Below are positions 49,932-60,952 of a DNA stretch of 64,000 bases, piece after piece. Where the stretch lies: assembly GCA_021613535.1 (NCBI GenBank), contig CP075494.1, positions 15,500,001 through 15,564,000 of the forward strand. The letters run 5' to 3'. The position numbers and the translations under genes are program-made. Each line of letters begins with the position of its first letter. Within the stretch, counting starts at the first letter, position 1. The stretch is from Adineta vaga (lineage: Eukaryota > Rotifera). The notes beneath the pieces were generated by a model that saw only the letters and a program-made list of their open reading frames with translations, ran no database searches and had not been told where the DNA came from.

Positions 49932-52900
49932 ATGTCATCGAATAAGGGTCGAGATTATCCAGACGGTAAGATTTCATTTATTTAGAAAAATAATTCTTCA
50001 ACTATTATCGTTTATAGATGATGCTGACCGAGATTACCAATCTTCTAAACGTGGTAAGTAATGATTCGACTATCGTAGCAAGAGACATATGTCTATGAAA
50101 ATGTCTTTTAGCTCGTACAAGTCGTATCGATGAACTTTCATCTGATTATTCTCATCGTCGTTCTCATTCATCAACTGGTGTAATTGATGATAAATCGAAA
50201 TTAAATGGCCCAATCGATAATGGTTCATATTATGTTGCACCCAAACCATCATCTGATGCTGGAAGTGATAGTAAAAAACGTTCTCGTTCACTTGTTCGTC
50301 CAACTATTCGTTCAGCTGTACCAAATACTCAAATAACTACTATTGCCAAACGACCATCTCAATCCGGTCGAGGTAATTCATATCCTTTACTTTTTCTTCT
50401 ATTGTTCATTTCTTATTTCAGCCGGTCAACGAGTTGAACTTTATACAAATCATTTTCAAATCAACTTTTCTAAACGAGCCAATGATGTTATTCTCTATCA
50501 ATTTGATGTTGATGTTGAACTTCTCATGCGTGATGGTTCATGGCGTTCATGTCGAAAAGATGAACGTTTACAAGTTCTTAAAACAATTCTTGAACAAGAA
50601 CATTTTCCACTTGTTTGGTATGATGAAGGAAAGAATTTATATTCAATTGAAAATTTAACATTAAATTATAAAAAAGAATATCAATGTGAAATAACTCATA
50701 AGAAAACAGAACGAAAAAATAAATTTCGTTTTCTATTAATCAATTTGGTCAAAACTTATGAATTAAAAACGATCTTTGATTTTATACAAAAACGAATCGA
50801 TGTTCGACCACATGATCCTGTTCGAATTCTTGAAACATTATTCAAACAAACACAACGATCTGAAATGATTACAATTAAAAATCAATCTTATCCAAAACAT
50901 CAACGTTTAGATGATCTAGGTGATGGTCGTGGTCTAGCAGCTGGATTTTATCAAGCCATTGTTCTTGGTGAACGTGGTCCAACATTAAATATTAACAACA
51001 CATTTTGTTGTTTTTATCAAAATTATAATTTAGTTGAATTTCTTTCTTGTTACTTGAATCATGATATTCGACGACATGGCATTCCATCAAAAGATCAACC
51101 ATTACTTGTTCGAAAGGTTCTCAAATCACTTTGGTTTGTTACAACACATACAAATAGAGTTCGTCGATATCGTTTGAAATCTTTCGGTCGTCCAGCTGAT
51201 GAACATAGATTTAGAAGAAAGAAGGCGATCAAATCACTGTTGCTGATTACTTTCATGATAAATGGAATATTCGTTTACGTCATCCGCATTTACCTGTCGT
51301 GGAACTTTATAATCCAGCTGATAAAAATCAAACAAATTTCTTACCAATGGAATTAGTTACTGTTGATGAATGGCAACGAAGTTTAAAAGCGTTAACAACT
51401 GAACAACGTGCAAAAGTTACGAAGAAAACTGTTGTTCGTCCTGGTGAACGCTATGGAATGATTCGACGTGTTGCTGATGAACGTCATTTTAATCAAGATT
51501 CGTATTTAGAAAAATTTGGTTTAACTGTTGATGTTAATGAAATGTTATTAGTACCAGCAAGACTTTTACCAGCACCAGAAATTAAATATAAATCATCACG
51601 TGATGGTCAAGGTGATGCGGTTGAACGTGTCCAAATTGGTAAATGGTGGTTAAATAATCGTTTTAATAAAGCACGTGAAATACGAACATGGGCAGTTGTT
51701 CTTGTTAGTCAACGTGAACCAGATGATCGACAAATTCGTTTAGCAAGAGATTTTGCTCGTCGACTTCCACAGGTTGGATTTTTCATAGGAAATAAAAAGT
51801 GTATATTTTTGATTTTATATTTTAGGCAATGTCGAAATATGGAGTTCAACTTAGTTCATCACCTATTGAAAAATCAGATGCTGCTGTACCACAAACAATT
51901 CTTGCTCGTATGAATGAACTCAAAATACAAGGATGCGAAGTTATTATTTATATTCTCAATCAAGTTGGTGATGACATTTATCATGCAATTAAATTCTTTG
52001 GCAATGTTAAACTTGGTATGGTTACACAATGCACACGTTTTGATCGACTTATGTCAAATAGTGATCCTCGTAAAATGGATATGTATATTCAAAATTTGGT
52101 ACAAAAATTCAATGCAAAATTAGGTGGTGTAAATCAACTTGTTTCATTAATGCGTGCATTAACATCTCCATCAGCTCGTTCCGATATTTTTATGTTTTTT
52201 GGTATCGATTGTACGCACATTACAGTTCACGTGAACGACCATCGATTGCTGCTATTATTGGTTCAAAAGATTCAACAAGTACACAATATGCTGGTCGTGT
52301 TGTACAACAATTTTCACCCAAAGGAAAAATTGCTTTGGAAATTATTAAAGATCTTCATATACTTGTTGGTGAATTAATTCGTGAATTTTCCAATCATAAT
52401 TCACGTTTACCAAATAAACTTGTCTTCTATCGTGCTGGTGTTGATGATGGATCATTTCAAAAAGTACTTGATAATGAATTAAAAGCTATTCAACGAGCAT
52501 GTTCCGAATTATATGGTCATAATCAATTACCTCAAATTTGTTTTGTAGTCGTTAAAAAACGACATAATACTCGATTTTTTACTTGGGATAAACAAACTAA
52601 TCAAACAAACAATATTCAACCAGGTAAAATCATCTGAATAAAACAAATGATTTCTATTCTTTATATTGAATCTCCGTTATTTTAGGAACAGTTATTGATA
52701 CCGATATTGTTTCACCGAATGGTTTTGATTTTTATCTTAATTCTCATGCAGCTATTCAAGGTACATCACGACCAATGCTTTATCAAGTTTTATATGATGA
52801 AATTGGATTTACATCAGATGATATTCAACAATTAACGTAAGAGAAATTTCAATAATATATCTGATTGAAGAATCTTTTCTTTTGTAGTTATTATCTATGT

Positions 52901-53206
52901 CATACTGATGTTCGATGTACAAAAGCTGTATCTGTTCCCGCACCAGTTCATTATGCAACACTTTGTGTTTCGCGTGGTCTCAATCTTGATTATGAAGGAC
53001 AAATGGCAAATGAGCAACGTAGTATTGCTACGTAAGTTTTTCTCAATATGAAATTTCTTTCGAATATGAAAATGTTTGTTTTTTCATTTAGATCTGATTT
53101 AGATGAAGCATTATTGGATGATGATGTTGTTGTAACATTAGATGATGTTCAAACAACAAAGATTGATTTTAATCCATTAATCGAAAACACAATGTGGTTT
53201 GCATAG
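49932..53206 (+). pseudogene. Argonaute-family gene with two frameshifts and lost slicer residues
   Basis: Exons 49932-49965, 50018-50053, 50112-50372, 50422-51772, 51826-52623, 52686-52836, 52888-53031 and 53092-53206 lay out N, PAZ, MID and PIWI regions ending in NTMWFA, like the Ago MYFA end. A single-base loss near 51219-51227 shifts frame before ITVADYFHDKWNIRL in PAZ. A second near 52226-52230 shifts frame just after FFGIDCTHIT in PIWI. Of the slicer tetrad, Asp (GIDCTH) and Glu (ALEIIKDL) remain, but the third residue is Ala (FYRAGVDDG, where Ago2 has YRDG) and the last is Thr (HYATLCVSRG, where Ago2 has YYAHLVAF). It resembles the Ago rather than Piwi clade. Either it is a recent pseudogene, or a slicer-dead gene carrying two sequencing errors. 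Confidence 0.82.
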
Positions 53207-54163
53207 ACTTTAGTAATCTTTTCTTTTTGTTTTTTGTATATAAATATTTTTTCTTTGCTGTTAATTAGCTTTTGGTCAATATGACCATATGCATTTGCTT
53301 GAGTTTGTTTTCTTTTTCTATTTGTTACTGTTTGGTTTTTCTCTTTTTCACTTTTTCTTTTGTTTTGTGAATGTAACTGGTGATATATTTGATTAGATGA
53401 TAAAATTGATTGACCATTCAATGAAAAATTTCATTCTTTTTTTCTTTGATGAATTCATATGCAACATGAATACAAAAAATAGTAGGGTTTGATTATATGC
53501 TATAATGAATTAACATCCGTAGCATAATAACATAGACGTGAAAAGAGAGAAAGATTCATCAGAATTATGCTGTTTCATTTCTTCAAAAGTATAAAGTTAT
53601 GAAAAACCCCTTATCAAGTATATTTGGTTGGACAAGATTTTCTTAAATGAATTTATGACTGTCTAAGGTAAGAGTCATTCATCAATTGGTTATAACAAAA
53701 ATTCTGTTATATTGATTGGTTACTAGTACCCCAATTCGACATATCAAGAGTATGGTCAAGAATGTATCTCTTAAAATAATAGTATTCGAAAATAAGCGTC
53801 CAGTATTTAACACTTTAAATTCTAGTGAAACTTCAGTTAGTAAGATGATGATGACGTACGCATTAAACAAAATGAACTATGCACAATGAAGGAAGAAAAC
53901 GAAGATCGCCATTTACTATCCAATCTATTATACAACAATAGAGACCGAACAATATTTATCTCTTTCATTTTGTTCTCACGAAATTCTTTTTATACTTTGT
54001 GAATGAATAGATGTTCAATTTCATTAATTATCAAACCTATCAAATTCATTTGAAAAAGCAATTTCTTTTTTAGAATTCTGATGTCTTCATTTTGTTTCTT
54101 TGTTGAGATATAACAAATATGATAGATTATTGTAAGGAAAATAATAAGTTATATGAATGTTTT
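53207..54163. other. Intergenic
   Basis: AT-rich with long T/C-rich tracts after the Argonaute stop. No gene seen. Confidence 0.4.
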
Positions 54164-54235
54164 ATTCAAGGGCGAAATAGCGGATCCTGCCAGATCCTAG
54201 GATCTGTCGAGATCCAATAAAATTTGTAGTATCCA
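54164..54235. repeat. Left flanking repeat with GGATCC hairpin
   Basis: It begins attcaagggcgaaatagcgg and continues into a near-palindrome, ggatcctgccagatcc then ggatctgtcgagatcc. Its first 30 bases match 55964-55994 in the same orientation. Together the two copies bracket the nucleotidyltransferase gene. Confidence 0.5.
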
Positions 54236-54379
54236 CTTCTTTCTCTTTTATTGTAGTGAGTGAATGTTATTTCTTTCATTCGTATTGATGTTTATTGACA
54301 TTTTATTTTCTTTGTCCATTGTTTTCTTTCGTCAGATTACCTTCTTCATTGATGAAACATGTGCATGAGTCATGATTTG

Positions 54380-54387
54380 TATATAAA
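54380..54387 (+). promoter_or_regulatory. TATA box of the nucleotidyltransferase gene
   Basis: The sequence tatataaa lies 46 bases before the ATG at 54426, allowing a very short 5' leader. Confidence 0.4.
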
Positions 54388-54425
54388 CAAGATATGTTTT
54401 TCGTTCTATTTTATCATAATAGGAA

Positions 54426-55912
54426 ATGGATACTTCCGTTATTCAATTCGTTTTAGAAACACTTCAATTAAAAGAAAATGATGTAACAAATATTTATCAT
54501 CATGGTTCCTGGATTTATGGTACGAATTCACCAAAATCAGATCGTGATCTTCTTATTGTAACACGTTTATCGAATAAGCATGCATTAAAATTTTGGAATG
54601 ATTTCGAATATTTTCATGAAGTATTGCAACATTATAAAATCTTGGAAAAATATGATATTTGTATTTATACAGCTGAAGAATTTAAAATTTTATTAGAAAA
54701 AAATTATTTAATAGCTGTACAATGTATTTTCTTACCCAATGAATTTCAATTAAAAAATGAAATTGATTTTCAAAGAATCTATCTAGACAAATATTATGAT
54801 AAAATGAAAATTAAACGAGCAGGATTTTACGAAATGTATCGAGATTGGAAATTATATAAACCAGAAAGTGATATTTTACACGATTCTACAATAGATGAAA
54901 GATATTTATCAAAACGAGATTATATTTTAAAACATTTCTTTCATGGTCTAAGATATTTAGATTTTTCTGATCAATTAATTCGAACCCAATCAATTTATGA
55001 TTATCGACGTATTACTAATATTTTTTATCAAATGAAAGAAATTCTTAATAATTCAACTAATTTAGAACGGTAAGATTAAGGGAACCTTTCTCCTAACCAT
55101 TGTTTTTCGTAGAAACATATAGAGTTCGAAGGCCTATCTACTCTGAAAGTTTCAAGAGTTTTCGCCCGATGTTCCTTAAAAACGCCGGAAAGTGGGGGAT
55201 TGCTTAATAGAAAATATTTCTTTTTAGTGTAGCAACATTTGTTGATTCAAAAAGAATTGAATTTCAATCACGACTTGATGAACTTATGCCAACAAATAAT
55301 ATCAAAGGATTCTTTGAAGTATCTGTTACATTTAATTGTTCCGACAATATTGAAAATTTGAAAAAACTATGCGAAAATACTCGATATAAATTTCAATCGG
55401 AACAAATGATTATATCAGTGGAATATGAAGGAGAATATCCATTCATTGTTAAACAAATTGAAAAAGAAATTTATGAGTTCTTTCAAGATTTTAATATTGA
55501 ATATATTCAAATTGAATCATTAATATCAAATGAAGGTATACCTGAAACATCTCTTGAGAGAAAACTATTTTGGAATAAAACATTTTATTTTACATTTTAT
55601 TATCAAATACCATTCGAAAAAGATCAAAAAGGATTTACAATGAAAAAAATTATTAATATTTGTCGATCAAAATATGGTTTGAATTTAAATGATTTCAATT
55701 TATTACATAATCAATTAAATTTAATCAAAGATAATAAAATTCATTATATTAATATTGTCAACATATTCAATGTCAGTCGAGAAAAAGCAATGGAAATACA
55801 TGATGATATTATGAAATATTCTAAAGAACACTATTTATCATTAATATTAGTCAAACAAATGTTTGTAGTTTATGAGAAGAATCATCATTCTTATGGTACT
55901 TGTCAACCTTAA
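54426..55912 (+). CDS. Nucleotidyltransferase-fold protein with an unassigned C-terminal half
   Basis: Exons 54426-55069 and 55228-55912 give 442 residues. The N-terminal third has the pol-beta nucleotidyltransferase signature: HHGSWIYGTNSPKSDRDLLI, i.e. GS plus a DRD pair for metal binding, similar to the bacterial YcgL/COG3541 type of predicted nucleotidyltransferase. A basic helical part follows (RAGFYEMYRDWKLYKP). The second exon starts VATFVDSKRIEFQSRLDELM and is made of alternating strands and helices with no motif I know; it includes many Asn/Ile/Lys residues. There is no signal or membrane segment. The 158-bp intron is longer than normal. A TATA box and direct repeats flank it. The substrate (tRNA, nucleotide or protein) is unknown; bacterial origin is possible but untested. 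Confidence 0.7.
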
Positions 55913-55963
55913 TAATATCTTAAAGCACCTGTTTGATTACGTATATTTAAAAACAACTTTATA

Positions 55964-55994
55964 ATTCAAGAGAGAAAAGCGGATCTTGGATCCG
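55964..55994. repeat. Right flanking repeat
   Basis: The stretch attcaagagagaaaagcgga and the following tcttggatccg repeat the start of 54164-54235 in direct orientation with a few mismatches and small gaps. It directly abuts the F-box relic. Confidence 0.5.
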
Positions 55995-56230
55995 TTTTTC
56001 CTCCTTGGTATCTCGTATGTAAAGCTAATTCTTCAAGGTTTGACATGCGACGAAGAAGAAATAAAACTTGAGTATCGTATTCATCCATTCTGGAAAATAT
56101 AAATGAATATAAAACTTAGCATTTGATAGACATTTGATAAACGATACTCTGGCCACTTAATACTAACAATAATTGTCTTGAAACTTTTTGATGACCATCG
56201 AAATAAAGCGTAACGATCCTTAAAAGAAGA
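55995..56230 (-). pseudogene. F-box/LRR-like fragment
   Basis: On the minus strand, after an acceptor (ttccag), a frame reads MDEYDTQVLFLLRRMSNLEE and then LALHTRYQGG before it is cut off at the right flanking repeat. An upstream piece (KDRYALFRWSSKSFKTIIV) is separated by an intron-like gap. The LLRRMSNLEEL pattern matches the relic at 33.3-33.9 kb. No complete gene can be built. Confidence 0.4.
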
Positions 56231-56857
56231 CATATAAACAAGAATCAGATCTGAATAAAATCAGAGAAGTTTTATACAATCCATGAAGCTTAAATGGAAA
56301 AATCATCAACTCCTCTTTCTTGAATAACAGATTACATATGACTTCGAATCTGTTTTGTCTTCATTAGTATGACAATAACAACAGAAATTTTATCTTTTCT
56401 TTGCTATCATTTGTTTCGATTATTCCATAATTTCCAAATTTAGTACCTTTCTACCAGACACTTCTGTCAATCTATATCATCCTGATTTCTTTCCGCAAAG
56501 ATTGAAATTTCATACGAATAAAATCATTATAACAATAAGAAGAATTATTCAACTGATACATAAATCACTGCCGAACTTAATCGAATCAGCATTGTTGCTT
56601 CTTCCTTCTTATTCATCATAGTTTGAAGAAAAACAAGTGCTTTTCTATTCTTCTACATTCCGAAAAAAACCCACATAGCTTTTTAGATCTTGTGCGATTG
56701 AAACTTTGAATACTGTAAGAAATATCATCAATCTATACAAATGTTGTCTTTATTTCTTTCGATAAAAAATTAATACAAAAGCAAAATAAGACGAAAAATT
56801 TAAAGCTAGAATAGAATTCATAAAAGAATAGTTTGAATTTAAAACATCAAAATAAAA
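56231..56857. other. Intergenic
   Basis: AT-rich, nothing recognised. Confidence 0.4.
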
Positions 56858-57866
56858 TTATCCACATTCATCACCACTAACATTCATATTTGGATGATTT
56901 CCAGGTGGTAATTCACCACTAGGATTTTTCTTATGATTCTTTTTACTTAATTTTTCAAATAATGGTTCAGCTGCATTAAGTAATGTTGTTACATCAGCAT
57001 GTGCTCCTCCTACTTTGATACCGATATGTGCACAACAAATATTATCGAAATGCCAATCATTTAATATATTACGCATCCAATCACGAAATAAAAATGGAGC
57101 TTCAGCTGTTGGATGAAGACCAGCATTTTTAATTGATGGATGAAATGCCATAGCACCACCTTTGAAACCAAATAATTTCAATAGAAAACCTGGTTTTTCA
57201 GCGTACATTATTGTATCATCGACATGAAGTGTTCGTGATGCTGGATGATAAACAAAAACACTAACAAAATGATTGGACGATTCTGGTTGTGGATTAATAA
57301 ATTCGGCACCTAAAATTCGAGATTTTATTTTATTTTATTTAAAAGAATATTTTTCATTATATGAAACCTGCAGGAATACGCATTTCAACTTCTGGTTCCC
57401 ATTTTTTTCTAATATTACAATCATTAAGATCGCCTTTCCAAGGAATATCTGTTAAACGACGTAAATGTCTTGGTGTTCCATAATAAGCTGCTTTTGGATA
57501 GAGTTGATAAAATGCAGGAAATGATAAGGTATGAAATGGATGTGTAGCAAGAACAGCTTCAATTTTATCACCATTATTTGTTAGTTGATCAATTTCTTGT
57601 CGAAGACGATCATTCATTTCTACAGTATCGATAACAAGAAATTTTCCATTACGTAATTGTATTATTGACATTTGTGTTTCGATATCAACAAGTTTGAGAA
57701 TTTTAAAACGTCCACGTACATTCCAAAAACCTGGTCCAATAGAATAAAGTTCATTTTTTTCAAGATCATGTGCAGCATTCGGAGTTTGAGCTGAAACAGC
57801 TGAAGCCATATTACGAAAAGGTTGAAAAACTGATCTGAAAAGAAAACTTGACAAACCAAATATCAT
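56858..57866 (-). CDS. Metallo-beta-lactamase-like protein without a clear metal site
   Basis: Exons 57866-57368 and 57309-56858 give about 316 residues. After a possible targeting N-terminus (MIFGLSSFLFRSVFQPFRNM) come strands typical of the MBL fold: GFWNVRGRFKILKLVDIETQ, QLRNGKFLVIDTVEM, then IEAVLATHPFHTLSFPAFYQ. Later YHPASRTLHVDDTIMY gives the strand and Asp expected near the metal site. In true MBL enzymes the block is HxHxDH; here it is THPFHTLS, so metal binding is doubtful. DUF4336-like proteins show a similar layout. The C-terminus is polar (KNPSGELPPGNHPNMN). Function unknown; a second Met at residue 20 is a possible start. Confidence 0.6.
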
Positions 57867-58141
57867 TCTATCTAAAAAAAAAAGGAGCTTCTGACGATAA
57901 GCTATTTTTGCTATATCATTAAGTAAATATAGTATTATATATGCATATATGTCACTGAGATTATGTAACTATAGTCAACCAACGTATCGTATTGAGATGA
58001 AGGAAAGAAAATACTGAGTGCGATAGATGACGATACATGAAATCAAATGAAGGAAGGCAGATAAACTCAGAATAGTTTTTGTCTCAGCTATGTTATCTTT
58101 ATCTTTCAATTTAATTTGAAAACAAAAACTAACGAATAAAT
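57867..58141. other. Intergenic
   Basis: Short AT-rich stretch upstream of the MBL-like gene; nothing recognised. Confidence 0.4.
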
Positions 58142-58913
58142 TTAACTTTGTGTTAGTTGATGTTCGAAAATGTCTCTATTAAAAATCAAATTGTTCGTTG
58201 GAATATTTTCATATTTTGATAGAGATTTCATATCAAATTCAGGAAAGAAGAAATTAATTTCACGTTGTGCTGTTTCAGTTGAATCTAGAAAACAAAGAAG
58301 TTATTTATATCCAAAATATCATATTTGCACCTGATCCATGACCACAATTTCTTGTATCTGTCACACCATGTTGACCACGTATAGTATTTTCCGCTTCAAA
58401 TACGGTTCTATAGCGATATAGATTTTCTAAACTTCGACTTATTTAATAGATAGTCATTACTTAAATACTTTTGTTGGACCGAGCATTGATCGCCATTCTT
58501 GTATTGCATTATCTCTTCCAAGTATATGACATGAGATTGGTCCACTAAATCAATATAAATACTTTAGATTCTAAAGAAGAAAAGTCAACATACCAAGTCA
58601 TATAATGAACAAGTCGACTATAGAAAAATTTTTCTAAATATAAAAGATTATATTTGAAAGAAAAGACTCTATCTGTAATGAACCTTGATGTTCTCGATAG
58701 AATTCTCCAGCTCGTTCACGAGTTAATTGTAAACGTTTACTTTTAACAAAAATAAATTGACGTTTTAAGATTAATTCAATAATTTCCTAAATAAAAAAGA
58801 AAATCTTAGGAAATACAAAAACAAAGTATATTACCTGTATCTATACGTACATTAAATAGACGAGGTGATCGAACAATATCTGGTTTCAAAATACATAAGG
58901 TTAATTGAAACAT
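58142..58913 (-). CDS. NME6: Nucleoside diphosphate kinase, NME6 type
   Basis: Six small minus-strand exons from ATG 58913-58911 to TAA 58144-58142. In order: MFQLTLCILKPDIVRSPRLF (the LxLIKPDxV start), EIIELILKRQFIFVKSKRL, FYREHQGKFFYSRLVHYMTC, GPISCHILGRDNAIQEWRSM then LGPTKVFK, TVFEAENTIRGQHGVTDTRN, and CGHGSDSTETAQREINFFFP. The active-site His lies in GHGSDS; an intron splits the following Asp codon. The inserted residues and WR.MLGPTKVF place it with NME6 (group II) rather than NME1/2. NME6 phosphorylates NDPs, in mitochondria in vertebrates. The first join uses donor gtacgt after LFN to stay in frame. No damage seen. Confidence 0.82.
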
Positions 58914-59931
58914 AATAATGCCTTATATCTACAATAGAAAGATGATTTTCAGATAAATTTTAAACGAAAAAACATGTGTGTTGATAAAATATATCTTTAG
59001 TACACTGCTGAATAAAAACGTACTCATTTGATCCCATATGTTGCGGTCTCTGTCAGCACCTCAGGAGTGAATTGGCCATTGGTTACATAGCGCTAATAAA
59101 GAAAATATGTATATGGTGGTCTATGTAGGACTACTGTGGACTGTATTCCGCTTTTGCTATTATCAATTGATATTGGAATTATAAATATGATAAATTAATG
59201 TAAAAACGTACGTAATTCTCTTAGATCTTGATTGGTTCTAAAATTAATAACGAATGATGTTGTTTGATCGATGGATGTCGCCTTCGATTGCATACGATTA
59301 GAAATGTATTTAGAAAGAATTTCACCGATCGAACATATGGATAACCTTAGTAGAGTCTTTGAAATGAGTGACTATGAGTAAAGGAAAAAGATGCAAATCA
59401 GAGATGGGCAAAGTACTCGACGACCTACTATTTGAAACTTCAGATAGAAACATTTACACAAGAAAGTTATGTTTTAATTTACCAGAACGATGAAAATGGA
59501 TTATATCTTACTATTCGTTTGATGGCCATATAGTCTATCGATGATTAGTGCTTGCGTGACATACGCAAGTCTTTCATTCCTTCTTTCTGCATTTTTCAAT
59601 ATACATACACGGTTAGTTTCGAACGTATTGATATTAGTACTTATTTCACATCCTCAAAACATTCATATGATAACAATAGAATTAAATTTTCGATATTTTT
59701 ATTTCGTCGTAAGAATTGTTTATATGTTTATTTCGTTGAAGATGATCAGAGAGTAGTATTACGTCTACATTTATAACATTATACTGTTGAGAAATCGATT
59801 GAATATATAATTTATTATAGTAAGTTATTCCAATAAGAATTAATTTCCAACCGAAAATAATTAAAAAATGAAGCCATAATTATTGATATTAAATCATTAA
59901 ATTGATCGAATTGCTGTGAAATTAACGTACG
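58914..59931. other. Intergenic, possible minor exon remnants
   Basis: No complete gene. Two minus-strand open stretches near 59040-59090 and 59210-59300 look coding but cannot be joined in frame. Confidence 0.35.
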
Positions 59932-60430
59932 ATTTCATAAGAGAATTGAAATAGCTAAAATAACACTAATAATCGAATTCAAAGCATCAGCTAAGAGAGA
60001 TTTTGAATTGCGTCTTTTCGAAAGAATTATTTTTGTCATTGATAATACAATAAAGACCAGAAAATGTGGTACAGAACACAGAAATAAAAACCAATCACTT
60101 CTTGGTATCTCAATAGTTAATAACAAACATGAATCGTGTTAAACAAGATACAATAGCCAAAGATGAACCGATAAAAAGTGCATCAATAACACAACAAGCA
60201 AGATAATCTCGTCGTTCAAGATCATATCCACTGTTTGATCTACAACAAACCAGCAATGTTCGATATCAAAATTTGTAAATTCCAGTTTTAGTTTCTTCTA
60301 CCTTTCAAATGCCATGTGACAAAACAGGTAGAAATCCAGTTCATCAATAACTTAATCCAACTGATGATATACCAAATCGGCAGAAAAAAATGGTATTAAA
60401 CCAAGATATAAAAACAAATTCGATATGCTA
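59932..60430 (-). pseudogene. TMEM163-like zinc transporter, decayed
   Basis: On the minus strand an acceptor (ttgttgtag) opens SNSGYDLERRDYLACCVIDA, running on to LFIGSSLAIVSCLTRF and a TGA. A one-base frame change restores IPRSDWFLFLCSVPHFLVFI, then KIILSKRRNSKSLLADALNS and IISVILAISILL, followed by TGA. The order (REYIACVILG-like, then DDFLFSVS-like, then ALITDGFNS-like) is that of TMEM163, a CDF-related zinc transporter of synaptic vesicles and lysosomes. A preceding exon (DFYLFCHMAFER, around 60305-60350) also fits but is reached only through stops. The gene is broken in at least two places. Confidence 0.5.
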
Positions 60431-60952
60431 CTGTTAGCATCGAATTCAATTCAAAGTACATTCAAGAAGATCATCAAACAAGATCAGTGTTAATATAGAA
60501 CTTCATGAAAACTGTACATGAAATATATTATTCATATTTTATGAATGAAAGACTATCTTGCATAACACTATATAACCAATGAGACATCTAAAATTATTTA
60601 ACTAGATTTTCTTTCAAAGGAAATACCAGAAAGAAGAAAAGAGAAATTTTGATCATGTTCAACATGTAAATAGTAATTACTGATCCACTGAAAGATAAAT
60701 CAATAATCTAATAAATCAGATGTATGTGGACCTTCAACACACATATGAATCTTCTATAGATGTAACGATAAATAGGGGAAAATAAATAACATTTATTTGA
60801 TTTTAATGTTCAGTAATATCCACATGTACACAAGCAAAAAAGTCGACATACACAATAAATGTAAAAATGGATAAGATTCCACTGAGACAGCACGTTAAAT
60901 TTTCATGTGTTCACTAATGATTAATGAAGCAACTAAATCAAGCATGGGCGGC
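60431..60952. other. Intergenic
   Basis: AT-rich; nothing recognised. Confidence 0.4.

Noticed and set aside
59040-59350. Two minus-strand open stretches (TSFVINFRTNQDLRELR and RYVTNGQFTPEVLTETATYG)
   Set aside because: They look coding, but no GT..AG pair joins them in one frame and neither has a start or known motif.
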